From: a virus | Reading direction: 5' to 3' (one strand) | Length of the DNA: 22,039 nt | Virus record (IMG/VR): IMGVR_UViG_3300018080_000642 | Coordinates: 1 to 22,039 of that record | Shown: positions 1 to 9,329 of the stretch, in pieces | Layout of the letters: every line of letters begins with the position of its first letter | Position numbering within the stretch: the stretch's first letter is position 1 | Made by a program: the position numbers and the translations under genes | The notes under the pieces: generated by a model | The model's input: only the letters and a program-made list of their open reading frames with translations | Told to the model about the DNA's origin: nothing | The model's database searches: none

Positions 1-268
1 ATTTATAATTTTTAGGGCGTCTAAGAGATTTTCCATTAATTATACCGCCTTTTTTGTAACCAAGATCATTCATTTCATCACGGAACTTTGCACGAACTGC
101 TCTATCCATGCTAGAAGGTCCACGTGAAACAGTTCTTTCTCTACGCGCACCAGATGATTTTGGGTCAGCATATTTAACTTTTGTTACTGTTTTTCCAGTA
201 CGTGTGTTTGTTTTAGTTTTGATTACATTTCCTTCAGGATCTGTAACTTTTGTTCTTTTCTTTGCCAT
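1..268 (-). CDS. Basic hypothetical protein, C-terminus outside window
   Basis: An open frame of 89 codons runs from an ATG at 268 to the window edge without a stop, so the protein is incomplete. It starts MAKKRTKVTDPEG and is very rich in Lys, Arg and Thr, with few hydrophobic residues (later segments read SSGARRERTVSRG and RPKNYK). There is no signal peptide or membrane segment. The start lies 11 nt after the stop of the 337-aa gene, so the two are probably cotranscribed in the late head block. A small basic protein here could be a DNA-binding or virion-internal component, but this is inference from charge and position only. I do not recognise the family. Confidence 0.7.
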   Translation of the reverse strand, partial: MAKKRTKVTDPEGNVIKTKTNTRTGKTVTKVKYADPKSSGARRERTVSRGPSSMDRAVRAKFRDEMNDLGYKKGGIINGKSLRRPKNYK

Positions 269-279
269 GATAATAAGTT

Positions 280-1293
280 TTATTCATTCCAGTGGCCTTC
301 AATCTTATTAGTCAAGTCTCCTAAAATATCTTCATGTAGTGGATTCTTAAGGAATTCAACCACATCTGAAGTATTTCTACCCATCATTGAGCCAGAAGAT
401 GCATGATAAATATAACCATCGGGCTTATTAATAATATACTTAAAAAATATGGAATCTTTAACAATTGCTTTAATTTTTAATGTTTCCATACTAGCTTTAC
501 AAGCTTCTAAGAATCCTTTAGCTGCACGCTCTTTATTCCCTTCAGTTCCCTCACCATTAATGTGAGCATCCATACTGTCATATAGAACATCTAGAGGTGT
601 GTGCTTTTTATATTGTACACTTGCTACATCTACAGCTTTTGCTACGTAGAATAGTTTAGTGCTACTCTTATCATAAAGTTTTTGTAACTCTGCAAGTGCT
701 TTGTTACGAAGCTTTTTGTATTCTGTTCTAGCACCAGCTGTTTCTTCAGCTTTGTCTAGATAAAATTTTGGTGGAACAGCTCTAGATCTAGCTTCATCAT
801 ATGATCTTGATACAATAGAAAATCCTCCTGCCTCAATTGCATAAAGTTTAATTCTATCAAAAGGATCTGTTGGATCTAAAAATACTGGTTCATTACCACA
901 AGATAATGAGATTCTATTCCAGAATTCTGCATTATCAGGCTTTAATAGTTTTACCTTATTCCAGAAATCAGGATCTTCTAAATCTGTAATTACATTAGAA
1001 GCCAATTCTTTTTCTAGCTCAGCTACTGCTTCTCTAATGTGTTTAATTTTAGATTCTTGTTCTTCTTTAGGAAGTTTCTTAATCTCTGGTGAAAATTCAT
1101 TTAGACCAGTTAGGTAATAGATTACTCCATTCTTTTCAATACATGCTAACTGCTCATGATGTTTAACTCCGTCAAATAGTGAGAGACCATATGTCTCAAG
1201 ACCCATGTTTGATACTGAAGCATCAAAGTAAGGTTTAATTGCAACTGGAGAAGTTTTTGTACTTTTTGTTTCTACAACTGTTAAATTTTTCAT
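280..1293 (-). CDS. Probable virion structural protein downstream of MCP, 337 aa
   Basis: The first gene after the major capsid gene, separated from it by a strong terminator. The product is soluble, mixed alpha/beta, with no signal peptide or membrane helix. It has a charged, probably helical part (about residues 75-110, rich in E and K) and a second helical part around 185-215. In crAss-like phages the genes just after MCP often encode virion components such as capsid auxiliary or head-tail connector proteins, so a structural role is likely, but no motif identifies which one. The ATG at 1293 is preceded by AAAACCAACA, an element shared with two other gene starts here. It has its own leader, so it may be transcribed separately or by read-through from MCP. 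Confidence 0.6.
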   Translation of the reverse strand: MKNLTVVETKSTKTSPVAIKPYFDASVSNMGLETYGLSLFDGVKHHEQLACIEKNGVIYYLTGLNEFSPEIKKLPKEEQESKIKHIREAVAELEKELASNVITDLEDPDFWNKVKLLKPDNAEFWNRISLSCGNEPVFLDPTDPFDRIKLYAIEAGGFSIVSRSYDEARSRAVPPKFYLDKAEETAGARTEYKKLRNKALAELQKLYDKSSTKLFYVAKAVDVASVQYKKHTPLDVLYDSMDAHINGEGTEGNKERAAKGFLEACKASMETLKIKAIVKDSIFFKYIINKPDGYIYHASSGSMMGRNTSDVVEFLKNPLHEDILGDLTNKIEGHWNE

Positions 1294-1296
1294 TTT

Positions 1297-1306
1297 TGTT
1301 GGTTTT
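1297..1306 (-). promoter_or_regulatory. AAAACCAACA leader element before the 337-aa gene
   Basis: On the minus strand AAAACCAACA sits 3 nt before the ATG at 1293. The same ten bases occur 4 nt before the scaffold ATG (4276) and 3 nt before the ATG at 18427. It is not a Shine-Dalgarno sequence. It may act as a translation leader, or it may simply be an A/C-rich unstructured leader. Confidence 0.4.
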
Positions 1307-1317
1307 GATTATTGGTT

Positions 1318-1353
1318 AAAAAAAGAAGAGGAGGGACTTAGCCCTCCCCTCTT
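1318..1353 (-). terminator. Intrinsic terminator after the major capsid gene
   Basis: On the minus strand AAGAGG(GG)AGGG pairs with CCCTCCTCTT around a 6-nt loop (1326-1353), with a two-G bulge, and is followed by a seven-T run (1318-1324). It starts 11 nt after the MCP stop codon. It should end most transcription after MCP and lower expression of the 337-aa gene relative to MCP. Confidence 0.8.
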
Positions 1354-1364
1354 TATTATTCTTA

Positions 1365-2984
1365 TTAGAATGATCCTCCTGTAATAGGGTTTCTCATTAC
1401 AATTTTCAGAACTTTAGTTGGGTCTTTTACCCAAATAGCTGGCATTGTCTGAGACATCATTACACGGTATCCATTGAACTGTCCAGAAGAAGCAAATCCT
1501 TGTGAACGTCCCATGTAATCCATAGTACCATTCTGATACCACCACTTAAGTTGATTATCCCAAGATAGTTTCAACAAGTAGATGTTATCATTAGTATTAT
1601 CAGTGATGTCAAAGATAATGAATGAATAAGATGATAATGGGAATCCATCAATGATTGGGTTCTCAATATCATTTGTATGAACATTGTCAAATGCTGGGTT
1701 CAATACAAACTTAACATTAGCCAAGAATGGAATAACGTAAGATGTATAAGCAAATCCAAAGTTCAAGTCCATTCCTTTACCAGTGATAGCGCCAATGTCA
1801 GCAGCCTGAACTACAAGACCTGAAGCAACTGCCTCACGCTTGATAGCTTCATTTACCATACGCATACCACCCATACCAGTTTGAACAACTAGTGAACGCT
1901 GTGGATCTGGACCTTGGAATTCAACTTTACCATTGAAGAAGTTGTAGATTTCTCCACGGAACAAGTCAAGGTTAAAGTTGTTTTTGTTGTATACTCTCTT
2001 GAATGAGTTATCCAACTGTTTCCAAAGACCTACAGACAATCTTACATCATCTGGACCATCCTGACGTACTCTACCACCATGACCCCACATAAGGTAAGTC
2101 TCAATGTCAGTAGCAATTTTTGTCAAGTGAGCAGCTTCTAGGTTTGTAAGGAATGTACGAGAAAGATCACCATTGTCAAATGCTTTTTTGACTTTGTCTT
2201 TACCCATAACTTTTACCATATCCTCTAGTGAAGATACAGAAGGGTTCATCATATTTTGGTCATGAGTTCTCCAGATCTCAGTTACAGGAACTGTACCATC
2301 TGCGTTCATACCACCTTTGATCATAAGATCTGCACGGCTAGAAATGCTATAGTGAACGTGAGCTTCTGCACCACCTACATAGTTATAGAATTCACGGAAT
2401 CCTGTCTTTGTAGTAATGTCTGAGAAACGCTCCCCATACTCTCCACGTGCTGAACCTTTACGGAACAACTTAGTACCATTAGCAAGAAACTTGCTTTCTA
2501 GATACTTGTAGTTATCATTGTTAACAAGTTGTACAGTATAGATGAAACCATCTCCTACAGGAAGAATGTCATCCTGAGTAATGTACATCTCAACACCATT
2601 ATACTTATCATAAGTAATGATGTCTCCGTGACCAAATTCACGCTTGTTAATTTTGATTTTGAAAGTAGTACCATCTACTCCCTTATACACGTTATTAGGT
2701 TCAATGTCTTCTAGGATATAAGGAAGATCTACAGATACTGGAGTCTGCCACTTATATTCACCACGAGCATTGTCAACCATGATAACATTTTTTCCACCAA
2801 AGCTAGACATTTGATAAAGAGGCATTTCAACCTTTTGAGACATAGCCCAAAGATCTACAGGACCCAAATCCATTGGATCAGCATCTTTCAACATGTTTTG
2901 CAAGTGGTAAGAATCTACGTGTGAGCTTGCATTGTAAGCTGTATCCCGTAGAAAGATACCATTGTTTAAAACTGGAGTTGCCAT
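1365..2984 (-). CDS. Major capsid protein, crAss-like (HK97 fold)
   Basis: 539 aa, within the size expected for crAss-like major capsid proteins (about 490-540 aa). The N-terminal part (MATPVLNNGIFLRD) and segments such as FGHGDIITYD and VVQTGMGGMRMVNEA fit my recollection of this family; the HK97 fold is family knowledge, not seen directly. Position supports the call: it follows portal and a scaffold-like gene and is followed at once by a strong terminator, as expected for the most highly expressed head gene. The 35-nt leader is AT-only in long stretches, with repeated AAATAA units and no Shine-Dalgarno site, typical of Bacteroidota expression. It forms the icosahedral shell. Codon use is even and there is no frame disruption. 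Confidence 0.9.
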   Translation of the reverse strand: MATPVLNNGIFLRDTAYNASSHVDSYHLQNMLKDADPMDLGPVDLWAMSQKVEMPLYQMSSFGGKNVIMVDNARGEYKWQTPVSVDLPYILEDIEPNNVYKGVDGTTFKIKINKREFGHGDIITYDKYNGVEMYITQDDILPVGDGFIYTVQLVNNDNYKYLESKFLANGTKLFRKGSARGEYGERFSDITTKTGFREFYNYVGGAEAHVHYSISSRADLMIKGGMNADGTVPVTEIWRTHDQNMMNPSVSSLEDMVKVMGKDKVKKAFDNGDLSRTFLTNLEAAHLTKIATDIETYLMWGHGGRVRQDGPDDVRLSVGLWKQLDNSFKRVYNKNNFNLDLFRGEIYNFFNGKVEFQGPDPQRSLVVQTGMGGMRMVNEAIKREAVASGLVVQAADIGAITGKGMDLNFGFAYTSYVIPFLANVKFVLNPAFDNVHTNDIENPIIDGFPLSSYSFIIFDITDNTNDNIYLLKLSWDNQLKWWYQNGTMDYMGRSQGFASSGQFNGYRVMMSQTMPAIWVKDPTKVLKIVMRNPITGGSF

Positions 2985-3019
2985 TTGTTATTTGTTATTT
3001 ATTTATTTACTTGTGTTAA

Positions 3020-4276
3020 TTAAAACCTTTTAAATATGTTTCCTTTATTACGGGAAACAGTTCTTTTTTGTGTTGTTCTTTTTGCATTTTGTACAGCTTC
3101 TTCTTGAGGAGCAGATGAAGAAATTTTTCTTTGCTGCTCTGTCTTCAAGCTTCTTACTGTCTTAGCTACTTGTTCTTTAGCTCCTGCGCTTTGGATTTTA
3201 TTCTTATAACCATCCGGGTCAGATAATAACCAAAGTGCTTCTGCAATCAGATCATGTCTTGGTTCAACAAACTGATACTTTTCAAGCAAGTGTCCTAGTA
3301 AGTTTGTTGGCTTACCTGACATACTAGGATAAGCTGGTTGAACTAAACCTGAGTAAAGCATGTTCTGAGTTTTTCTATCAAGTTTTACACCAGATAACTC
3401 ACCTGTAGAAAGTGTATTATATACATTATCTGTATATGCTTTTGCTGCTTGCTCTTGTTGTTGCTTTCTATGTTCTTGCTCAGCAAGCTGTCGTGCAACA
3501 ATAGATTCTTGCATTTTATCCAACTTAGGCTTGAACTGATTAGCTTTTTGCTCAAGTTTACCAAGGTCTGCCCAATCTTCAATTTCTGCTTCTATTTCTT
3601 CTACAGTACCAAAGTTAGTTGCTCTTAGATATTGTCTTGCAATTTCTGCTTGATCTTGCTCATTTGCAGGATCAAGTTCAACTACTTCTTCTACAGAAGC
3701 TAAAGTTCTGAATAAACTTTTCAGATCTTGTCCTCCATCAGCAACATACTTTGCAGCAACTTGTAGCTCTTGAGGCAGTGATTGAAAAAACTCTTGAGGT
3801 ACTGACTCTCTTACTTTACTTTCTCTTTCTTGAAAGTTTGCTTCAAAGAGTTCTCTAAAATCAGCAGCTGTATAATCCTCTAATGGTTTGTCATCATCAA
3901 AAGGCATTAGTGTACCTTCTTCAATCATTTTGGTTGCTAAATCCATTAGACCACTTTTATCTAATCTTGGTCTACCTACAGTAGAAGCTTCCTCTTCTTC
4001 TGTAATCATTTGATCTAGCTCAGCAATTGCTTCATTAACTTCCTCAGTATTAGGAGCTGTTTCTTCTTCTGCATTTACTGTTTGCTCAGGTTCTTCAGTT
4101 TTGTCAAGGAACGAAGTGTCTACAATGTTGTCATTTTTAAACATTGAGTTGTCTTTAGTTTCTTCTTCTTGTTCTGGCAACATTACATTATCCGCACCAG
4201 AAAGACTAAAGAGCTCATCAATATTTACATCTACCTGCTCTACCGTTGTAGAGTCTTGTATCTCTTTATCACTCAT
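3020..4276 (-). CDS. Probable head scaffolding protein, 418 aa
   Basis: It lies between portal and MCP, the usual place for a scaffold gene. The N-terminal ~110 residues are strongly acidic (runs such as QEEETKDNS and EEEEAS) and look disordered. A Gln/Lys/Glu-rich coiled coil follows at about 230-285. The last ~30 residues are basic and end KGNIFKRF. An acidic, helical protein with a basic C-terminal tail fits phage scaffolds of the P22 type, whose basic C-terminus binds coat protein. No sequence motif proves this, so the role rests on position and composition. An internal virion protein is the main alternative. The ATG at 4276 is preceded by the AAAACCAACA leader, and a 105-nt gap to portal may contain a promoter. 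Confidence 0.6.
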   Translation of the reverse strand: MSDKEIQDSTTVEQVDVNIDELFSLSGADNVMLPEQEEETKDNSMFKNDNIVDTSFLDKTEEPEQTVNAEEETAPNTEEVNEAIAELDQMITEEEEASTVGRPRLDKSGLMDLATKMIEEGTLMPFDDDKPLEDYTAADFRELFEANFQERESKVRESVPQEFFQSLPQELQVAAKYVADGGQDLKSLFRTLASVEEVVELDPANEQDQAEIARQYLRATNFGTVEEIEAEIEDWADLGKLEQKANQFKPKLDKMQESIVARQLAEQEHRKQQQEQAAKAYTDNVYNTLSTGELSGVKLDRKTQNMLYSGLVQPAYPSMSGKPTNLLGHLLEKYQFVEPRHDLIAEALWLLSDPDGYKNKIQSAGAKEQVAKTVRSLKTEQQRKISSSAPQEEAVQNAKRTTQKRTVSRNKGNIFKRF

Positions 4277-4280
4277 TTTA

Positions 4281-4290
4281 TGTTGGTTTT
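4281..4290 (-). promoter_or_regulatory. AAAACCAACA leader element before the scaffold gene
   Basis: Minus-strand AAAACCAACA, 4 nt before the ATG at 4276; identical to the elements before 1293 and 18427. Confidence 0.4.
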
Positions 4291-4304
4291 GTTAATTACT
4301 TAGT

Positions 4305-4341
4305 TTAATATAAGAATAATTATATGAATAAACTTCAAAAA
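4305..4341 (-). promoter_or_regulatory. Weak candidate promoter for scaffold-MCP
   Basis: In the 105-nt gap between portal and scaffold the minus strand has TTTTTG (4336-4341) and, 23 nt later, TATATTAA (4305-4312). This loosely fits the Bacteroidota pattern of TTTG about 19-21 nt before TAnnTTTG. The spacing is long and the -7 box imperfect, so this is tentative. A promoter here would let scaffold and MCP be expressed above the packaging genes. Confidence 0.25.
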
Positions 4342-4381
4342 TTTAAATTGAATAAGTTAATTTTCAGCACTATATGGCTAA

Positions 4382-7126
4382 CTATTCATCTCCTTTTTTG
4401 CCCATATCATATTTATTCTTGTTTTCTCTAGCAATTTGAAGCTGTTTATCTGCTATTTCTCTCTGAGCTTGTATCTTTTCTCTCTCAATTTGATTCTTTT
4501 GAGATTGCATACTTATCTTATTAGCTTCCTTTTGTCTATTTAAACTAGTTTGTTCTTGATATTGTTCTGTTTGACGGATTTCTTTCATAGCATCCTGGTA
4601 GTCAGATTGCTGATTTTCATTTAAATCCATCATAGAACCATAACCTGCAGCTCTGATTTCTGCAATAAGGATATCTTTTTGTCTATCTTTTTCTTTCTCA
4701 GCAGCTTCACTATCTCTCTTAAGCTTTTCTTCTTCAGCTTTAGCTTTGATCATCTGCTCCTGCATTTGCTGTTGCTGTTGCATTTCAGCTTGCTTTTGCT
4801 GTTGAATCTTTTCTTCAGATACCTTAAGAGTTTGATTAAGGTCAGCAATTGAGTCAGATTGGATAATCTTACCTAAGTCATATATAGTAGCTCCGGTAGT
4901 ATTATTATTAAGTGCTAATGATTTAAGCTGTTCTAAGATAGCTCTGTTGTTAGCAGTAGTTGTAGCAAATATATTTAAGTCTCTGAGTAATAAATCAGTA
5001 CCATTAATCTCAAAGTTTACTTTTTCATCTGCTGTAGTTACATACGTTAAACGTGCACTTGGTTTAGTGCTGTGATAATATTGTGCTAAGTCTGTACGCA
5101 TTTGGTGTACTCTTGGCATAAGATAATCACAGTGCTGTATAAAGTATGTTTCTGTTTGTGCATAAGAAGCATTTACTGCTTGCTCAACTCCTGTAGCTGT
5201 TTGTTGAGAAAGCTGTTGTCCCATTCTTTGTGGGTTAACACCAATTACTTCATAAGCTTGCTGTTTAAAATAATTAGCAAGTTGTATTCTAGACATCAAA
5301 CGGTTTGTTTGTTCTAAGTCTAGTTTTTGGAAATGTTGGAAGTTTAATGCATTCTCTGTATTTGTGATAGATGTATCAAGAGGAAGCATTTGGAAATCCT
5401 TCATTGCAACATATGCTTTTGCCAAATTACCCTTACCCCAGTCTTCTCCTAAAGAATGACGAGGTAAGGTATTTTGGTCTAATAGAATAACTGTGCCGAG
5501 TTCATCTACTAATATATCTGCAATTTGATTATTTACAATGTTATATCCTATCTGGAAAGGCTTCATTAGATCTACTAAAGCTGTAGACTTAGTATTTCTA
5601 TCTGAGAATATAGATCCTTCTACAGGAAGTTTACATCCATACAAAGAATTATCTCCTTTAAATTGGAACTTAAGAGGCCCAATGTGGTTCTTGTCTATAC
5701 CAAGATATATAGGGGAGAATCCTCCAGGATTATTCATTCCCCAGAATGATGGTACATTAGGTCCTATTTTTAAACCACCCCATACTTCATTAATCCAAAT
5801 CCAATCTATGTGTTCTCCATAGACTAAGTTTTCTGAAGTTCTGTTCTTAAACAGTCTAGTATCATAAATAGGCGTGTCTGTAACTTTGTAATCTTCTGTT
5901 ACTATCTCTGTAATTACTTCACCATTTTCAGCAATCTTTGTTAAGTGCCCTACTTTACGCTGAGACTTCCAATATGCTGTTGTTACACGTAAGAGATATG
6001 CAGTACCTGTATCTGAGTAATCTTCATTTTGAGCTAAGATGTCTGTAACTACATCTCCTCCTTCTAATACAGACCCTGACATCATAGATGTATATTGTCT
6101 GTATGCTAGTGACGGACTGTTAGTATTCCACTCATGTGATTTAGTAGCATCATAGAATGAACCATCATTTTGCAAACCACCAATATTATATCCTGCTGAT
6201 CTAATAGGATAGATTGCTTCTAGAGCCTCTAGTTGCTCTTCAGTCATTAAGTAACCATACTTATCAATAACATCTGCTACTGTAAGCATATCTGTTTTAC
6301 CAATCCAGTTACCTTGTGAAGTATATCTAGCATCTGGTGACTTATGATAGAATGTAAGAGCTGGATTCCAAAGTTCTACTTCATAGTCATCCTCCATCAT
6401 GCGGAAATGCCAAAACTCTCTATCTGTAATAAGCATATCTCTGAAAGCTCTTTCTTCTAGCTCTTCTAGTCTGAATCTTTCAGTATCTACTTTATGTTGG
6501 TGTGAAGCCCATTGCTCCACCATTGATCTATAATCTTTTTTATAGAACTGTTCTATTTGAGGAAGAGTCTTAAGATTATCAGGACTCATTTGTTGTTGAG
6601 CTTCCGGAGAATTAGGATCTAATCCTTGCTCAAGAAGAGCTGCCATTATTTTTGTTTGAGCATCAGCAAGTAACACTTCTTCTACATCAGCTCTTTTTTG
6701 CTCAAGCATTTCATTGTAAGAGAATTCATCAACAGCTCTATAAGTTAATCTAGTTGATCTCTTAGCAAATTCAGCAGTAAGTACATTAATAACATTTGGT
6801 ACAATTGGATAGAACTTTAATTCTAAAGCTGACTCATCTTCTTTTGTTAAAGTTTCTATAATATCTCTGTACTCATTATCATCTTCAATGATATAATCTG
6901 TCTTGTCAATGATCCCCTTTGCAAGCTTATAGTTTTTCATAAACCTGCGGGAGTTTCTTTTAAGTTGTTTTAAACCATTCCACTCTAGCCAATCCAAGTT
7001 CCATGCTGCCCACTCATCATCTTTATCTTTCTTAGGTATAAACTGCAGAGGCTGAGTTATAGAACCCATTCTGTTTTGTTTAACCTTAGCTCCGTTTTTG
7101 AGCTGCATTGCATTATATACCTGCAT
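4382..7126 (-). CDS. Portal protein, crAss-like
   Basis: 914 aa, directly downstream of the large terminase with a 1-nt gap, as in other tailed-phage packaging modules. The body is mixed alpha/beta with the long helices expected of a portal. The last ~145 residues are a Gln/Lys/Glu-rich coiled coil (for example QQQKQAEMQQQQQMQ), which would form an extended barrel or a head-internal extension. The portal dodecamer forms the unique capsid vertex, docks TerL during packaging and holds the tail. The size is large even for podovirus-like portals, mainly through this C-terminal extension. The gene ends with TAG, and reading through it would soon meet TAG and TGA, so TAG is a true stop. The call rests on position, size and overall resemblance. 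Confidence 0.85.
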   Translation of the reverse strand: MQVYNAMQLKNGAKVKQNRMGSITQPLQFIPKKDKDDEWAAWNLDWLEWNGLKQLKRNSRRFMKNYKLAKGIIDKTDYIIEDDNEYRDIIETLTKEDESALELKFYPIVPNVINVLTAEFAKRSTRLTYRAVDEFSYNEMLEQKRADVEEVLLADAQTKIMAALLEQGLDPNSPEAQQQMSPDNLKTLPQIEQFYKKDYRSMVEQWASHQHKVDTERFRLEELEERAFRDMLITDREFWHFRMMEDDYEVELWNPALTFYHKSPDARYTSQGNWIGKTDMLTVADVIDKYGYLMTEEQLEALEAIYPIRSAGYNIGGLQNDGSFYDATKSHEWNTNSPSLAYRQYTSMMSGSVLEGGDVVTDILAQNEDYSDTGTAYLLRVTTAYWKSQRKVGHLTKIAENGEVITEIVTEDYKVTDTPIYDTRLFKNRTSENLVYGEHIDWIWINEVWGGLKIGPNVPSFWGMNNPGGFSPIYLGIDKNHIGPLKFQFKGDNSLYGCKLPVEGSIFSDRNTKSTALVDLMKPFQIGYNIVNNQIADILVDELGTVILLDQNTLPRHSLGEDWGKGNLAKAYVAMKDFQMLPLDTSITNTENALNFQHFQKLDLEQTNRLMSRIQLANYFKQQAYEVIGVNPQRMGQQLSQQTATGVEQAVNASYAQTETYFIQHCDYLMPRVHQMRTDLAQYYHSTKPSARLTYVTTADEKVNFEINGTDLLLRDLNIFATTTANNRAILEQLKSLALNNNTTGATIYDLGKIIQSDSIADLNQTLKVSEEKIQQQKQAEMQQQQQMQEQMIKAKAEEEKLKRDSEAAEKEKDRQKDILIAEIRAAGYGSMMDLNENQQSDYQDAMKEIRQTEQYQEQTSLNRQKEANKISMQSQKNQIEREKIQAQREIADKQLQIARENKNKYDMGKKGDE

Positions 7127-7127
7127 A

Positions 7128-9329
7128 TTACTTTAAATTTTTAAATGGAGAACGTCTAAACTTTTTCCCATTAACAGTTCTACCCCTTCCTAAATTACGA
7201 AAAGGGTTATGAGATAATTTATATAAATTTTCTGACTTTTGCAACTTTTTAGCACTGTCATCCATGATATGTTTTTTCTTATAACCTCTATTAGAACTTT
7301 GTATTCTAACAAAGGCAACAAGTGCTGCAAAGGATACTAAGCGGTCAACATTGACTCCTTCTGCATATTCTCTCATTTCTATGAGAAGCATTGGGTCAGG
7401 AATCCTTTCAATACCGTATACTGTTTTTACTATTGTACCATCAGGTTTAGTTACTTGATCTATCTCTTCTTTAGTATATTCAATAGCATAAGATAAAAGA
7501 TGGTCTTTAAATAATCTACCTGTGTTTTTCCAACCATATTCCTGGAATACATTGGTATTAGACTTAAGATCCTTCAGGAACATTATCTGATCTTTTGGCA
7601 CTAGATACTTTTGTTTCTTTCTAGAAATCATATACTGTATGAAGAGAGATATGTTATTTTCTATAACTGTCCATGCGTTATACCACTCTATAATCATTTC
7701 TAGTCTCTGATGTGTTTTAGTTATATCATCAAATCTTCCACACCAAGCTGCTACAATCCTATCTCTTTCAATATAATTTTCTGTCTCTGTACCATTTGTC
7801 TTTGTGACTTCAACAGGTGCCTTTATTACATATATAGAACATAATGATTCTGAGGTAGTTGTTTTTCCTTCTGAAACAGGGTCAATAGATGCATAATACA
7901 TTCCAAACTCTGGATCCTTAACAGGTCTTTCCCAAACAACTATAGAACCTGTTTTATCTTCTTGCTTTTTATTTACAGGAAAATCTGATATAGGCAGTTT
8001 ATTTGTTTCTCTACCTATTACTTTACCATTCTCATTTCTTTGCAAGTCTATGAATTCATACCCATAGTCTTTCTCTGCAATTCTTCTTTCTTGAGCTGCT
8101 ATTAAATGTGTAGGGAATACAGATACTGATCTATGATCAAAGGCTTCCTTAATGTTTCTTGGGTGCTGTGAAATCCTTAGCTGATAGTCTTCAGGAGATA
8201 ATTCTTTTTTCCATTTAGCAAATTGTTCTTCTAGAGCTTTCAGTGCTTCTTCTACTTGAGAGTTACCATACTCATCAATATATGGAGGCATTGACCACTG
8301 TTCAGGAATAAAAAGACCTGACATACCTATAGTACCTTTACCATCTAAAAGATTTGTTTCTACTGGAAAGATATCCTTTGCTAAAGGATTAAGTATCATA
8401 TCTTTCAAAGGAAGACACTGTGATAAATCCCCTACTGAACCTGCTGCTATAAAAACTCCTGTAGTAACCAACCCTGATCTCATTGCAGGACGCATATACT
8501 CATATGTCTGATCCATCTTTGGTGCAATACCAGCCTCCTCATGGAAGAAGTATTTAACAGGACCCCCTACACCATTTGTAGGATCTTTCTCAAATGACAT
8601 ACCTTGTATAGTACCTTTAAGACCTACTTCAGTCTTTCTACCACCCTTTCTAACTTCAATCTTTTGCTGCCACATTAAAACCTTTTGAGGGTTCATTGGT
8701 CTATACCAAGCAGTATGTTCATTAAGAAAAGCACCATACTCATCTAAGAATTTCCAAGAACCTTTCTCATTGATATAGTCTTTTAAACTAGCTCCAAGTT
8801 TTAAAGTAACTCCGGGCTCAAACCATTGCTGATTAATAAGCTTTGCTATGTGAAAATAAGAAGAAGCAATCTGTCTTTTCTTTAGTATTGCTACATGCTT
8901 GTAATTTAACTCAGCTAAAAACTCATAGAGTGCCATGTGATACTGAGCATCTCTGATATCAGCAAATCCAAACTTCTGTATTTCTTTGTTAAAGATTGGT
9001 AAGAAGTTTAACCACATATAATACTCACGGGTTAAATACCATACCTTACTACCTTTTTTGTAAAGTACACCTTTCCTACATTTTTGTTTTTGATCATCCC
9101 AATAGTTAATATAATCTTTAGACCTAAGAGGATGCTCACAATAGTAACCCAGATCATTAAATTTTTTAGCTTGAGATATAAACTCTTCTGTTGTTTCATC
9201 AAATTCATATTGACCAGGTTCTTTAAAATAGTTAGCTAAATATTCAGCAAACTCCTCTCTTGTTTCAAAAGAAGTTTCTGTCCAGACACCATTGTCCCAA
9301 GTAGGTATATTTTGCCAAATATCACTCAT
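7128..9329 (-). CDS. terL: Terminase large subunit
   Basis: 733 aa, an ATPase-nuclease motor that packages DNA into the head. The ATPase part has a Walker-A-like region at 147-158 (AILKKRQIASSY), a Walker B with the catalytic acidic pair at 259-265 (KYFFHEE) and a motif III-like AAGSVGD at 295-301. The Walker A is unusual because the normal GK[ST] is replaced by a Gln-Ile-Ala-Ser-Ser stretch, with Lys150/Lys151/Arg152 just before it. The C-terminal RNase H-like nuclease shows acidic candidates Asp483 (YASIDP), Glu557 (VIENN) and Asp609 (LFKDH). It overlaps the preceding gene by one base (TAATG) and leads directly into portal. Confidence 0.9.
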   Translation of the reverse strand: MSDIWQNIPTWDNGVWTETSFETREEFAEYLANYFKEPGQYEFDETTEEFISQAKKFNDLGYYCEHPLRSKDYINYWDDQKQKCRKGVLYKKGSKVWYLTREYYMWLNFLPIFNKEIQKFGFADIRDAQYHMALYEFLAELNYKHVAILKKRQIASSYFHIAKLINQQWFEPGVTLKLGASLKDYINEKGSWKFLDEYGAFLNEHTAWYRPMNPQKVLMWQQKIEVRKGGRKTEVGLKGTIQGMSFEKDPTNGVGGPVKYFFHEEAGIAPKMDQTYEYMRPAMRSGLVTTGVFIAAGSVGDLSQCLPLKDMILNPLAKDIFPVETNLLDGKGTIGMSGLFIPEQWSMPPYIDEYGNSQVEEALKALEEQFAKWKKELSPEDYQLRISQHPRNIKEAFDHRSVSVFPTHLIAAQERRIAEKDYGYEFIDLQRNENGKVIGRETNKLPISDFPVNKKQEDKTGSIVVWERPVKDPEFGMYYASIDPVSEGKTTTSESLCSIYVIKAPVEVTKTNGTETENYIERDRIVAAWCGRFDDITKTHQRLEMIIEWYNAWTVIENNISLFIQYMISRKKQKYLVPKDQIMFLKDLKSNTNVFQEYGWKNTGRLFKDHLLSYAIEYTKEEIDQVTKPDGTIVKTVYGIERIPDPMLLIEMREYAEGVNVDRLVSFAALVAFVRIQSSNRGYKKKHIMDDSAKKLQKSENLYKLSHNPFRNLGRGRTVNGKKFRRSPFKNLK

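Noticed and set aside
108-311. A 67-aa plus-strand frame over the 3' part of the basic protein gene
   Set aside because: It lies against an open minus-strand frame with ATG and operon position, and its composition is that of an antisense shadow.
3385-3582. A 65-aa minus-strand frame inside the scaffold-like gene
   Set aside because: It is in another frame of the same strand within a longer gene with a clear leader; no leader or motif supports it.
5538-5822. A 94-aa plus-strand frame inside portal
   Set aside because: It is fully antisense to the long portal gene with no leader or neighbours on that strand.
7200-7210. AAAAGGGTTAT inside TerL resembling the reverse of the CTAACCCTT element
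   Set aside because: It lies within a coding sequence, lacks the final base and the TATA part, and has no start codon at the right distance.
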